Assembly (NCBI RefSeq): GCF_024600715.1
Contig: NZ_CP102332.1
Coordinates: forward strand, 1,612,001-1,676,000
Direction of reading: 5' to 3'
From: Streptomyces changanensis
GTDB taxonomy: Bacteria > Actinomycetota > Actinomycetes > Streptomycetales > Streptomycetaceae
Length of the DNA stretch: 64,000 nt
Shown here: positions 8,160 through 16,088 of the stretch, piece by piece
How the letters are laid out: every line of letters begins with the position of its first letter
Numbering within the stretch: the stretch's first letter is position 1
Notes under the pieces: generated by a model
What the model saw: only the letters and a program-made list of their open reading frames with translations
Database searches by the model: none
Told to the model about the DNA's origin: nothing
Program-made: the position numbers and the translations under genes

Positions 8160-8768
8160 ATGGACACCCAGAGCACGCGCCGGCAGGCCACCCGCACCAA
8201 GCTGTACGAGGCCGCCGTGACCCTCATCGCCGAGCAGGGCTTCTCGGCGACGACCGTCGACGAGATCGCGGAGCGCGCAGGGGTGGCCAAGGGCACGGTC
8301 TACTACAACTTCAAGAGCAAGACCGAGCTCTTCGAGGAGCTGCTGCGGCACGGCGTCGGACTCCTCACCGCCTCGCTGCGCACCGCCGCCGACGAGACGG
8401 CGGCGCGCGGCGGGACGCGGGTCGAGGCGCTGGACGCGATGGTCCGCGCCGGTCTGGTCTTCATCGACCGCTACCCGGCCTTCACGCAGCTGTACGTCGC
8501 CGAGCTCTGGCGCACCAACCGGGCGTGGCAGTCCACGCTCCTCGTGGTGCGCCAGGAGGCGGTGGCGGTGGTGGAGACGGTGCTGCGGGAGGGCGTCGAG
8601 AACGGCGAGCTGAGCGAGGACATCGACATCCCGCTGACGGCGGCCGCGCTGGTGGGCATGGTCCTTGTGGCGGCGCTCGACTGGCAGGCGTTCCAGCGGG
8701 AGCGGTCCATCGACGACGTGCACGCGGCGCTGTCGCGGCTGCTGCACGGCCGCGTGAGCGGCCGCTGA
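8160..8768 (+). CDS. TetR family regulator of the ABC/YhgE operon
   Basis: 202 residues. The N-terminal helix-turn-helix is clear (FSATTVDEIAERAGVAKGTVYYNF), with a helical ligand-binding half resembling the TetR C-terminal domain. The ATG at 8160 fits the family best. An in-frame GTG at 8145 is 12 bases after GGAAGGA and may be the real start, adding five residues. It is the last gene of the operon and very likely binds the palindrome at 4753-4776 to repress its own transcription. Confidence 0.9.
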   Translation: MDTQSTRRQATRTKLYEAAVTLIAEQGFSATTVDEIAERAGVAKGTVYYNFKSKTELFEELLRHGVGLLTASLRTAADETAARGGTRVEALDAMVRAGLVFIDRYPAFTQLYVAELWRTNRAWQSTLLVVRQEAVAVVETVLREGVENGELSEDIDIPLTAAALVGMVLVAALDWQAFQRERSIDDVHAALSRLLHGRVSGR

Positions 8769-8843
8769 CGCTCGGGCGCGGGAACGCCCGGAGGTAGCCG
8801 GGGCGTTCGCGGCCGCGGGGGCGTTCGGACGTACGGGAGCGCC

Positions 8844-8882
8844 GGTCCGGCGAGGCTCGATCCCCCCGAGCCCCGCCGGACC
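8844..8882 (+). terminator. Hairpin terminator of the ABC/YhgE/TetR operon
   Basis: GGTCCGGCGAGGCTCG (8844-8859) pairs with CGAGCCCCGCCGGACC (8867-8882) with one mismatch and a 7-base loop. It lies about 75 bases after the TetR stop codon. Confidence 0.75.
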
Positions 8883-8899
8883 GACGCGTTCCCCCGTAC

Positions 8900-8980
8900 T
8901 TCCCCCGTGGGGCCCGGTCCTTCCCCCGTGGGCCCCGCTTGCTTCCCCCGTGGGGCCCGGTCCTTCCCCCGTGGGCCCCG
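8900..8980. repeat. 38-base direct repeat, two exact copies
   Basis: A 38-base unit beginning TTCCCCCGTGGGGCCC occurs at 8900-8937 and again, identical, at 8943-8980. Within each unit the submotif TTCCCCCGTGGG occurs twice, so four phased copies exist. They lie in the 530-base gene-free region between the TetR gene and the CrtI-like gene. The rest of that region (8981-9285) is GC-rich and shows nothing recognisable. The function is unknown. Confidence 0.85.
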
Positions 8981-9285
8981 TGCTTCCACGGACCCCGGTC
9001 GTCCTCGGGTCCGTGCGGGTGGGTGCGCGGCGCCGGTTCCGCCGCCCCGTGTCGGCGGTGCCGGCGCCGCGCGCCCTCCGTGGTCCCCACTCTTCCGTCC
9101 GGGCGGGTCCGCGCCCATCCGCGCGCCTACTCATCCGGCGCCCTGAGTACGGGTACTCAGCCCTCCGCCCCCGGGCCCACTCGGCTCCCCTGCCGCCTTG
9201 CGACGATCGCGTCCGCGTCCGTACTCCCCCGCCCTCACCGCCGTACGGCCGGTGGCCGCCCGGCAGGGCTCGCGGAGGGTGCTTA

Positions 9286-9291
9286 TAGAGT
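9286..9291 (+). promoter_or_regulatory. -10 element of a probable leaderless promoter
   Basis: TAGAGT lies 7 bases before the ATG at 9299, and no Shine-Dalgarno is close to that ATG. Transcription from this element would begin at or next to the start codon. No convincing -35 is visible. Confidence 0.5.
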
Positions 9292-9298
9292 CCCTGGC

Positions 9299-10822
9299 AT
9301 GGCACGGATTGCGGTGATCGGCGCCGGGATGGGCGCCATGGCGGCGGCCGCCCGGCTGGCCGTGGCAGGCCACCGGGTGACGGTGTACGAGCGGACGGGG
9401 ACGTACGGCGGAGCGGTGCGCCGGTTCGCCCGCGACGGGTTCGGTTTCGACACGGGGCCGGGTCTGCTGCACCTGCCCGCCGTCTACCGGGACCTGTTCC
9501 TCAAGACGGGCAAGGAGCCGCTGGAGCGCTGCGTCGAACTGACCCAGGTGGACCCGGCGAGCCGGCACGTGTTCCCGGACGGTACGGCGGTGTCCCTGCC
9601 GAACGCCTCGCGGTCCGGCACCGTCGAGGCCCTCGACGGCGCGCTGGGACCGGGCTCGGGCGACAGGTGGGCGGCGTTCCTGAACCGGGCCCGCGACGCC
9701 TGGGACCGCTCGCGGCGGCCGCTGCTGGAGGAGCCGCTGCCCGCCGACGTGTCGCCCCTGACCCGGGACCCGTACCCGGCGCCCAGGACCGGGCTGCTGC
9801 GTCGCGGCGCGACGACGGTCGCCGAGGTGGGGCGGCGGGAGCTGCGCGACGAGCGGTTGGCCGCCCTGCTGGACGGCTACGCGCTGGCGTACGGCCTCGA
9901 CCCGGCGTCGGCGCCGGCGTCGGCGGCGGTCCTACCGTACATGGAGCAGACCTTCGGGAGCTGGTACGCGCGCGGCGGGATGCGGGCGCTGGCCGACGCC
10001 GTGTACGAGCGGTGCCTGGCGCGGCGGGTCGCGTTCGTGTTCGACGCCGAGGTGACCGAAGTGGTGGAGGAGGGCGGCCGGGCCGCGGGCGTGGCGCTGG
10101 CGGACGGCCGTGCCGTGGAGGCCGACCACGTCGTCGCGGGCGCTCCGGTGCCGGCGCTCTACCGGGACCAGGTCGTGACGTGGCAGCGGCAGGACGAGTG
10201 GCCGCGGTACCAGACCGGTGCCGCGACCGGGCGGGTGACCGTGTGTCTGGCGCTGCGCGGGGCGCGGGAGGCGGGTGCGGCGCACCGCACGGTGGTGCAC
10301 TCCGCCGACCCGGCCGGGGAGCGGGCCGCCCTGGCCGGCGGGGCGCCGGGCGCGCGGCCGACGGTGGTGGTGCTGCGTCCGGACGACGACCTGCTGCGGC
10401 CCGACGGGCACGAGGCGGTCACCGTCACGGCGACGGTCCCGGCGGGCGGCGTCGACGGGCCCGGCGGACCGGGCGGCGCGGGCGCGTGGGGCGGCGGCGA
10501 GGAGGCCGTCGCGGCGTTCGCCGACCGGATGGTGGAGGCGGCCGGGGCCGCCGTACCGGGGCTGCGCGAGCGGCTGCTGTGGCGCGAGGTGCGCACCCCC
10601 GCCGACACGGCGACGGAGACCGGCGCGGCCTGTGTGCCGGGGCCCGCGCTGGCGGGGGTCGGCGGCGCGTTCCTGCCCGCCGCCAACCCGGCGCCGCTGC
10701 CCGGCCTGTACTTCGCCGGTGGCTGGTCGCACCCGGGCGGCGGGCTCGCGCACGCCGGGATGTCCGGCGCCCTCGTGGCGGGCCTGATCGTGGAGGGCGC
10801 GGACTTCCGCGGCTCGCGGTAG
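9299..10822 (+). CDS. FAD-dependent phytoene desaturase-like (CrtI family) oxidoreductase
   Basis: 507 residues. The N-terminal dinucleotide-binding motif is IAVIGAGMGAMAAAARLAVAGHRVTVYE, followed by the GG motif. The C-terminal flavin-contact segment PLPGLYFAGGWSHPGGGLAHAGMSG is typical of CrtI/CrtN-like desaturases and retinol saturase-like proteins. No crtB, crtE or lycopene cyclase gene is nearby, so a carotenoid role is uncertain and other polyene or amine substrates are possible. The first ATG of the conserved region is used; it appears leaderless. The gene stands alone between a terminator-containing spacer and a convergent gene. Confidence 0.8.
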   Translation: MARIAVIGAGMGAMAAAARLAVAGHRVTVYERTGTYGGAVRRFARDGFGFDTGPGLLHLPAVYRDLFLKTGKEPLERCVELTQVDPASRHVFPDGTAVSLPNASRSGTVEALDGALGPGSGDRWAAFLNRARDAWDRSRRPLLEEPLPADVSPLTRDPYPAPRTGLLRRGATTVAEVGRRELRDERLAALLDGYALAYGLDPASAPASAAVLPYMEQTFGSWYARGGMRALADAVYERCLARRVAFVFDAEVTEVVEEGGRAAGVALADGRAVEADHVVAGAPVPALYRDQVVTWQRQDEWPRYQTGAATGRVTVCLALRGAREAGAAHRTVVHSADPAGERAALAGGAPGARPTVVVLRPDDDLLRPDGHEAVTVTATVPAGGVDGPGGPGGAGAWGGGEEAVAAFADRMVEAAGAAVPGLRERLLWREVRTPADTATETGAACVPGPALAGVGGAFLPAANPAPLPGLYFAGGWSHPGGGLAHAGMSGALVAGLIVEGADFRGSR

Positions 10823-10853
10823 CCCGTGTCGGGGGCGGGCGGGCGGTGGCCGT

Positions 10854-11876
10854 TCAGTAGCGGTACTGCTGGCCGCCCTGGTCGTAGCCGTACGGCGACG
10901 GGGGCTCCTGCGGGGGCGGCGGCTGCTCGCCCTCGCGCTGCGGCGGGACCCAGACGCCACCGGGCGGGGTGTCCATGCCGTACTGGGCGGCGTAGGGGTC
11001 GGCGTAGGGCTGCCGGTCCCCGTATCCGTCGTAGCCGCCGTACGGCTGTCCCACGGGGGCGGTGGTGGTGCCGATGTACGGGTCGGAGTAGGCGGCGTAC
11101 TGCTGCTGGTCGCCCGTGCCGTAGTCGTAGGCGTGGGCGTAGCCGCCCGTGCCGTAACCGGCCTGGCCGGTGGGACTGGCGTGGTCGCCGTGACCCGCGT
11201 GGTCGCTATGGCCCGCGTGGTTGTCGTGGCCCACGTGGTTGTCGTGGCCGGTGTAGCCGGTGTGGTCGCCCTGGTCCGTGTGGCCGGTGTAGCCGGTGTG
11301 GTCACCCTGGTCCGTGTGGCCGGTGTAGCCGGTGTGGTCACCCTGGTCCGTGTGGCCGGTGTAGCCGGTGTGGTCACCCTGGTCGGTCCCGCCGGTGGTG
11401 GGCGGCGCCTCGTGTGCGTGGGCGTGGGGGTTGTCCACGTCGTACACCCCGTACTCGCCGGTGTCGTCGGGCAGCGGCCGCAGCTCGTGCACCGGCGGCG
11501 CCTGCGGGACGGGCGGCACCTGCGCCTCCTCGTACGACAGGTCGCTGACCTCCAGCGTGGGGCCCTGGTCCCGGGCCGCCGCCCCGGTCCTGCGGCGGCG
11601 GCTCGCGCCGGGCCGGCCGCCGAGCGCCCACCCGGTGGAGAAGCCGCGCAGGAAGGAGAGCGTGACGTACGTCTGGCCGACGCCGAAGGCCACCGCTCCG
11701 GCGACGATCACCACGATCGAGGACACCAGCACGCCCGCGACGACCCCGAGGAAGCCGAAGAAGGCCAGCAGGCGCCACCTCAGCCGGGCCTTGTACTGCA
11801 GGAGCACTTCGCCCAGGAGCCAGAGCGCGACAACGCCGAACGCGATGTAGAGGACCGTCCACCAGGTCGAGTCCAT
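10854..11876 (-). CDS. Membrane protein with His-rich tandem-repeat cytoplasmic tail
   Basis: 340 residues. Two or three hydrophobic helices lie at the N-terminus (about 5-25 and 35-70), then a long hydrophilic tail. The tail holds four consecutive 12-residue repeats TDQGDHTGYTGH, continues with shorter HDNHVGH/HSDHAGH-type repeats, and ends in a Gly/Tyr/Pro/Gln-rich segment. The ATG at 11876 has GGAGAGG upstream. The gene lies 51 bases after metF on the same strand and may be its last operon member. The His/Asp/Asn density suggests metal binding, but that is inference; disorder is certain. Confidence 0.75.
   Translation of the reverse strand: MDSTWWTVLYIAFGVVALWLLGEVLLQYKARLRWRLLAFFGFLGVVAGVLVSSIVVIVAGAVAFGVGQTYVTLSFLRGFSTGWALGGRPGASRRRRTGAAARDQGPTLEVSDLSYEEAQVPPVPQAPPVHELRPLPDDTGEYGVYDVDNPHAHAHEAPPTTGGTDQGDHTGYTGHTDQGDHTGYTGHTDQGDHTGYTGHTDQGDHTGYTGHDNHVGHDNHAGHSDHAGHGDHASPTGQAGYGTGGYAHAYDYGTGDQQQYAAYSDPYIGTTTAPVGQPYGGYDGYGDRQPYADPYAAQYGMDTPPGGVWVPPQREGEQPPPPQEPPSPYGYDQGGQQYRY
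11244..11387 (-). repeat. Four 36-base coding tandem repeats
   Basis: Four consecutive 36-base units start at 11244, 11280, 11316 and 11352. On the plus strand each begins GTGGCCGGTGTAGCCGG. Units two and three are identical; the outer two differ at single bases. They encode the 12-residue His/Gly/Tyr repeat. Near-identity at the DNA level points to recent expansion, so copy number probably varies between strains. Confidence 0.92.
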
Positions 11877-11927
11877 GCCCGCCCCTCTCCTTCGGCCGCC
11901 GCCTCGGGACGTGACGGGTACGGCCGG

Positions 11928-12842
11928 TCAGGACTGCGGGTGCAGTCCGAGATTCTCGTAGATCTCGAGTGTCGCCGTGGAGTTGTTCAGCGTGATGAAG
12001 TGCAGTCCGGGCACACCTTCGGACAGCAGCCGCGCACAGAACTCCGTCGCGAACTCGATGCCCAAGGAGCGTACAGCGGCCGCGTCGTCCTTGACCGCGA
12101 GGATCCGTTCTTCGACGGCGGGCGGGAAGTGGGCGTTGCTGAGCTGGGGCAGCCGGGCGAGCTGCCGGACGGCCGTGACCGGCATGACCTCGGGGATGAT
12201 CGGCGTGTCGCAGCCGGCTGCGGCGACCCGGTCGCGCAGACGCAGATACGCCTCCGGGTCGAAGAACATCTGGGTGATGGCGTAGTCGGCGCCGGCCCGG
12301 CACTTGTCCACGAAGTGGCGGACGTCGGTGTCCCAGTCCGTGGACCGGGGGTGCATCTCGGGGAACGCCGCGACGCCCACGCAGAAGTCGCCGGCCTCGC
12401 GGATGAGCCGGACGAGGTCGGCCGCGTAGTCCAGTCCCTCGGGGTGCGGCACCCACTCCCCCATCGGATCGCCGGGCGGGTCGCCGCGCAGGGCGAGGAT
12501 GTTGCGGATCCCGGCGTCGGCGAACTGGCCGACCATGTTGCGCAGTTCCGCCACCGAGTGGCCGACGGCCGTGAGGTGGGCGACGGGCGTGAGCGTGGTG
12601 TCGGCGGCGATCTCCTGGGTCGCCTTCACCGTCCCGGCACGGGTGGAACCGCCGGCTCCGTACGTCACGGAGACGAAGCTGGGGGCCACCGCCTCGACCC
12701 GGCGCAGCGCGTTCCAGAGGTTCCGCTCGCCCTTCTCGGTCTTGGGCGCCCAGAACTCGAAGGAGTACGTGGTGCCGCCCGCGAGGAGATCGCGCACGGT
12801 GCGTGCGCGATCCGTCCTGGTGGAGGGTGTGCCAAGGGCCAT
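11928..12842 (-). CDS. metF: 5,10-methylenetetrahydrofolate reductase
   Basis: 304-residue FAD-dependent TIM-barrel enzyme that reduces 5,10-methylene-THF to 5-methyl-THF, the methyl donor for methionine synthase. Family motifs are present: FEFWAPKT near the N-terminus (with the conserved Glu), [19 protein letters not shown], and [13 protein letters not shown]. The length is normal for the short bacterial form. The ATG at 12842 lacks a Shine-Dalgarno and lies 6 bases from a -10 element, so the mRNA is probably leaderless. The His-rich membrane protein gene follows. Confidence 0.95.
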   Translation of the reverse strand: MALGTPSTRTDRARTVRDLLAGGTTYSFEFWAPKTEKGERNLWNALRRVEAVAPSFVSVTYGAGGSTRAGTVKATQEIAADTTLTPVAHLTAVGHSVAELRNMVGQFADAGIRNILALRGDPPGDPMGEWVPHPEGLDYAADLVRLIREAGDFCVGVAAFPEMHPRSTDWDTDVRHFVDKCRAGADYAITQMFFDPEAYLRLRDRVAAAGCDTPIIPEVMPVTAVRQLARLPQLSNAHFPPAVEERILAVKDDAAAVRSLGIEFATEFCARLLSEGVPGLHFITLNNSTATLEIYENLGLHPQS

Positions 12843-12848
12843 ACGGGC

Positions 12849-12878
12849 AGGTTAGCCACCGGGATCACCCTCACCCAA
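12849..12878 (-). promoter_or_regulatory. Probable leaderless metF promoter
   Basis: On the minus strand the -35-like TTGGGT (12873-12878) is separated by 18 bases from the -10-like TAACCT (12849-12854). The metF ATG starts 6 bases after that. No ribosome-binding site lies between. Confidence 0.55.
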
Positions 12879-13197
12879 CCGAGCCAGTACGTTTGGCCTG
12901 TTTTGTCGGATTACCGTCCACGCCTCGGACAGCCGTGATGGCAAAAGCCCTGTTTGGCAGGGGTTGCGTCTCGCATGCTGGACAGTGCGCTTCGCCGGGA
13001 ACCGGCCAGCCCACGTCCGCGGGGGGCGCGGAGCACGCCGTGACGGACCCCGGAGACCCCCCGGGAGTCGCGGCGTCGACGGCCTGTCGGGCTCCGCCGG
13101 CGGCCCCGCGGTCGGGTGACCTGCGGGGGCTCCGCGGCGGCCTGCGCGGTCGGTGGCGTACGGGGCTCCGGCGGCGGCCCGGGCTGTCGGCGGCGCG
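12879..13197. other. Spacer between thiE and metF, no gene seen
   Basis: No supported gene. The short open frames here are Arg/Gly/Pro translations without starts. I see no THI box or other riboswitch on either strand. The right half is GC-rich and directly follows the thiE stop codon, so it may hold its terminator, but I could not find a long perfect hairpin. Confidence 0.5.
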
Positions 13198-13893
13198 CTA
13201 GGCGTCGGCGGTGTGCCGGGCGTCGGCGTGCCGGGGGTCCGCGGCGACGCGCTCGCGGATGCGGCGGGCGAGCGCGGCGGTGGCCTCCGCCGGGTCGTCT
13301 GCCTCGGTGACGGCGCGGACGACCACGATCCGGCGGGCCCCCGCGTCCAGGACCTCGTCGAGGTTCCCGGCGTCGATGCCGCCGATCGCGAACCACGGCC
13401 GGTCCTGGCCGAGGGAGGCGGCGTACCGCACGAGGCCGAGACCGGGCGCGTACCGGCCGGGCTTCGTCGGCGTCGGCCAGCACGGGCCGGTGCAGAAGTA
13501 GTCCACGCCGGGCTCGGCGACGGCCGCGTCGACCTCCGCCTCCGCGTGCGTGGACCGGCCGATCAGCACGTCGTCGCCGAGGAGGGCGCGGGCGGCGGGC
13601 ACCGGCAGGTCCCCCTGGCCCAGGTGCAGCACGGCGGAGCCGGCCGCGTGCGCGACGTCGGCGCGGTCGTTCACGGCGAGGAGCCGGCCGTGGCGGCGGC
13701 AGGCGTCGGCGAAGACGGCGAGGTGCTCCAGCTCCTCCCCCGCCTCCATGCCCTTGTCGCGCAGCTGCACGACGTCCACCCCGGCGGCGAGGACGGCGTC
13801 GAGGAACTCGGGGAGGTCCCCCTGCCGCTTGCGGGCGTCCGTGCAGAGGTACAACCGGGCGGCGGACAGCGCGGCGCGGGCGGTGGTGGACAT
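13198..13893 (-). CDS. thiE: Thiamine phosphate synthase
   Basis: 231 residues. It joins HMP-pyrophosphate and thiazole phosphate to form thiamine phosphate. TIM-barrel motifs are visible: [67 protein letters not shown] (usually VGPVFPTxTK), and [15 protein letters not shown]. The ATG at 13893 has GGGGGAG at good spacing; the frame is open upstream to 13929, but that start lacks support. No TPP riboswitch precedes it, unlike thiO-thiS-thiG about 2.2 kb away on the other strand. Confidence 0.93.
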   Translation of the reverse strand: MSTTARAALSAARLYLCTDARKRQGDLPEFLDAVLAAGVDVVQLRDKGMEAGEELEHLAVFADACRRHGRLLAVNDRADVAHAAGSAVLHLGQGDLPVPAARALLGDDVLIGRSTHAEAEVDAAVAEPGVDYFCTGPCWPTPTKPGRYAPGLGLVRYAASLGQDRPWFAIGGIDAGNLDEVLDAGARRIVVVRAVTEADDPAEATAALARRIRERVAADPRHADARHTADA

Positions 13894-13916
13894 GAGGTGC
13901 TCCCCCCAGTGGGTGC

Positions 13917-13958
13917 GGCGGTGCGCCACCGCCGGGCCCGAGGGCCTGGCGGGCCCGG
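13917..13958 (-). terminator. Tandem hairpins between the DNA-binding protein gene and thiE
   Basis: GGCGGTG/CACCGCC with a 3-base loop (13917-13933), overlapping CCGGGCCCG/CGGGCCCGG (13932-13958). They lie downstream of the gene ending at 14024 and upstream of thiE. They may terminate the first gene or form part of the thiE leader. Confidence 0.45.
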
Positions 13959-14023
13959 GGGCCGCCCCGGACCCAGGGGCCGGGCCGGCGCACCGCCGGG
14001 TGTCGATGGTGGTGGCTACGGGC

Positions 14024-14389
14024 TCAGACGGCGAGCGCCTGGGCGCGGCGCTTCACCTCCGTGCCGCGATTCTCCGCCAGGGCCTGGGCCGGCGTGCCCG
14101 GCAGGGAGGGGTCCGGCGTGAAGAGCCACTCCAGCATCTCCTCGTCGGTGAAGCCGTCGTCCCTCAGGAGCGTCAGGGTCCCGGACAGGCCCTTGACGAC
14201 CTTGCCGTCCTGGATGAAGGCGGCCGGCACCTGCAGCGCCCGGTTCTCCCCGCGGCGTACGGCGATCAGCTGGCCCTCGTTGACGAGCTGCCGCACCCGT
14301 GTCACCTGGATGCCGAGGAGCTCGGCGATGTCGGGCAGGTACAGCCAGTCGGGGACGAGCGCATCGGTCTTCGCGTCAATCTCGGTCAC
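14024..14389 (-). CDS. Rv2175c-like DNA-binding protein
   Basis: 121 residues. A winged-helix/MerR-like N-terminal half ([40 protein letters not shown]) is followed by the C-terminal region of the Rv2175c family. The mycobacterial homologue is a DNA-binding substrate of a PASTA Ser/Thr kinase; a PASTA kinase gene lies 4 kb away in this window. The GTG at 14389 starts the conserved region. Target sites and function are unknown. It lies 128 bases after the flavoprotein gene on the same strand. Confidence 0.85.
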   Translation of the reverse strand: MTEIDAKTDALVPDWLYLPDIAELLGIQVTRVRQLVNEGQLIAVRRGENRALQVPAAFIQDGKVVKGLSGTLTLLRDDGFTDEEMLEWLFTPDPSLPGTPAQALAENRGTEVKRRAQALAV

Positions 14390-14517
14390 ACGACAAGCCT
14401 GCCATCCCGCGCTGACAGCCGGTACCCGGGTCCGGCCGTCCGGGGACGCGCGCCGCCGAACCGGTGCGGCGCGCGGGCCGTCGCCACGCGCTCGGACCCG
14501 GCGCCGGAGTGCCACCC

Positions 14518-15873
14518 CTAGGTCAGTACCGCCGACTTCAGCGGGACGGAGGCGTCCGCGACCAGCGCCGGGTCGAGCGGCTCGCCGGACTCGATGAGCC
14601 TGCGCCCCTGCGCCAGGTCGCGCGGCCGGCCCACGGCGAGCAGCGCGACGAGCGCGCCGTCGCGCAGCCAGGCCACCGCCCAGCCCGCGTCGGCGGGGTC
14701 GCCGCGGTGGACCGTCGTGTCGGCGGACGCGTGGTGGCCGGCGTACTGGACGAAGCGCCCGAACTGCTCCGACCAGAAGTACGGCACAGGGTCGTACGGC
14801 CGCGCCTGCGCGCCGGCGACGGCCGCGGCGACCGTGCGGGGCCCCTGGAGGGCGTTGTCCCAGTGGTGCACGAGCAGCCGCGTCCCGTACCGGGCCGACG
14901 GGAAGGAGGCGCAGTCGCCGACGGCGTACACGTCCGGCACGGAGGTGCGCAGGTGGTCGTCGGCGAGGACGGCGCCGTCGGGTCCGAGGTCGACGCCCGA
15001 ACCGGCGAGCCAGCCCGTGGCCGGCCGGGCGCCGATGCCGACGACGACGGCCCCGGCGGGCAGGACGCGGCCGTCCTCCAGGACGACCTGGCCGGGCTCG
15101 ACCCGGTCCACGCGCGCGCCGGTCAGCAGCTGGGCGCCGCTCTCCTCGTACCACTCGGCCATCGGCTCCGCCGCCTCGGCCGGGAGCGCGCCCGCCAGCG
15201 GGCGGTCGGCCGCCTCCACGACGGTGACGGCGCACCCCGCCCCGCGGGCCGCCGTGGCGAACTCCGCGCCGATCCAGCCGGCGCCGACGACCACCACGTC
15301 GTGCTGGTCGGCGAGGACGGGGCGCAGCCGCTCCGCGTCGTCGAGGGTGCGCAGCAGGTGGACGCCGGGGACGCCCTCGGAGCCGGGCAGCGTGACGGGC
15401 ACGGCGCCGGTGGCGATGACCAGCACGTCGTACGGGACCGGGCCGGCCTCCGTGTCGAGTTCCCGGTCGGCGGGGCGCAGACCGCTGACCTCGACGCCGA
15501 GGCGCAGTTCGACGTCGAGCGCCTCGAAGTCCACCTCGAAGGCCGAGCCCTCGGCGGTGCCGAGGAGGAGGGCCTTGGAGAGCGGCGGCCGGTCGTAGGG
15601 CTGGTGGGGCTCGGCGCCGATGAGGACCACCGGTCCGGTGTGCCCCTGGTCCCGCAGCGCGACCGCGGTCTGCACCCCGGCCATCCCGGCGCCGACCACG
15701 ACCACGCGCCGACCGCCCGTCGCGCCCGTACCGGCCACGCCCGCGGCGGCCGCCGGGTCGCTGCCCGCCATGACGGTGCCGGCCGGGCCGGCCCCCGCCG
15801 TGTCGGTGCCGGCCGGGTCCGTGCCGGCCGTGTCCGTCGCGTGCCCCTGCTGCTCCCGCTGCTGCTCGCTCAC
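14518..15873 (-). CDS. Ferredoxin reductase-like FAD/NAD-dependent oxidoreductase
   Basis: 451 residues. After a Thr/Ala/Gly/Asp-rich tail of about 50 residues comes a two-dinucleotide-fold pyridine nucleotide-disulfide reductase. The FAD motif is RRVVVVGAGMAGVQTAVALRDQG, the NAD motif is VVVVGAGWIGAEFATAARGAG, and the second FAD contact is VPDVYAVGDCASF. The C-terminal domain is the reductase_C type found with Rieske and P450 ferredoxins (YFWSEQFGRFVQYAGH). The partner ferredoxin is not next door. The GTG at 15873 has AAGGTGA upstream. It is divergent from thiO; the region between holds the TPP riboswitch. Confidence 0.87.
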   Translation of the reverse strand: MSEQQREQQGHATDTAGTDPAGTDTAGAGPAGTVMAGSDPAAAAGVAGTGATGGRRVVVVGAGMAGVQTAVALRDQGHTGPVVLIGAEPHQPYDRPPLSKALLLGTAEGSAFEVDFEALDVELRLGVEVSGLRPADRELDTEAGPVPYDVLVIATGAVPVTLPGSEGVPGVHLLRTLDDAERLRPVLADQHDVVVVGAGWIGAEFATAARGAGCAVTVVEAADRPLAGALPAEAAEPMAEWYEESGAQLLTGARVDRVEPGQVVLEDGRVLPAGAVVVGIGARPATGWLAGSGVDLGPDGAVLADDHLRTSVPDVYAVGDCASFPSARYGTRLLVHHWDNALQGPRTVAAAVAGAQARPYDPVPYFWSEQFGRFVQYAGHHASADTTVHRGDPADAGWAVAWLRDGALVALLAVGRPRDLAQGRRLIESGEPLDPALVADASVPLKSAVLT

Positions 15874-15984
15874 GCGATCACCTTACGCAGCGGGCCCACC
15901 GTCAGGAAGGCGCTCACGCCGACCCGTCGGCCACGGACTCCCTTACCGCCGCCCGGGACGGGGGGTTACCCTGGCCCCGCCAGA

Positions 15985-16078
15985 ACATCGCGGGAGCCCG
16001 GCGCACCGGGCTGAGAGGGAGGCTGAGCGGCCTCCGACCGTACGAACCTGATCCGGGTCATGCCGGCGAAGGGAGGGG
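15985..16078 (+). promoter_or_regulatory. TPP (THI-box) riboswitch controlling thiO-thiS-thiG
   Basis: The diagnostic THI elements occur in order: CTGAGAGGGA (16011-16020), a variable stem, then GACCGTACGAACCTGATCCG and GGGTCATGCCGGCGAAGGGA (about 16036-16074). It ends right at the GGGAGGGG ribosome-binding site of thiO (ATG at 16089). This placement suggests that ligand binding hides the ribosome-binding site and blocks translation. No terminator hairpin separates it from thiO. Confidence 0.95.
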
Positions 16079-16088
16079 CTGGACGCCC

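Noticed and set aside
8900..8980. Attachment-site-like direct repeat of an integrated element
   Set aside because: The two copies are only 5 bases apart, no integrase or tRNA gene is near, so no element can lie between them.
9299..10822. Carotenoid biosynthesis cluster around the CrtI-like gene
   Set aside because: No phytoene synthase, prenyl transferase or cyclase gene is adjacent, so only a CrtI-family flavoprotein is claimed.
11244..11387. CRISPR-like array of 36-base repeats
   Set aside because: The units are contiguous with no unique spacers, and they are in-frame coding repeats of a membrane protein.
13894..14023. Second TPP riboswitch before thiE
   Set aside because: No CTGAGA...GAACCTGATC-type elements are found; only GC hairpins.
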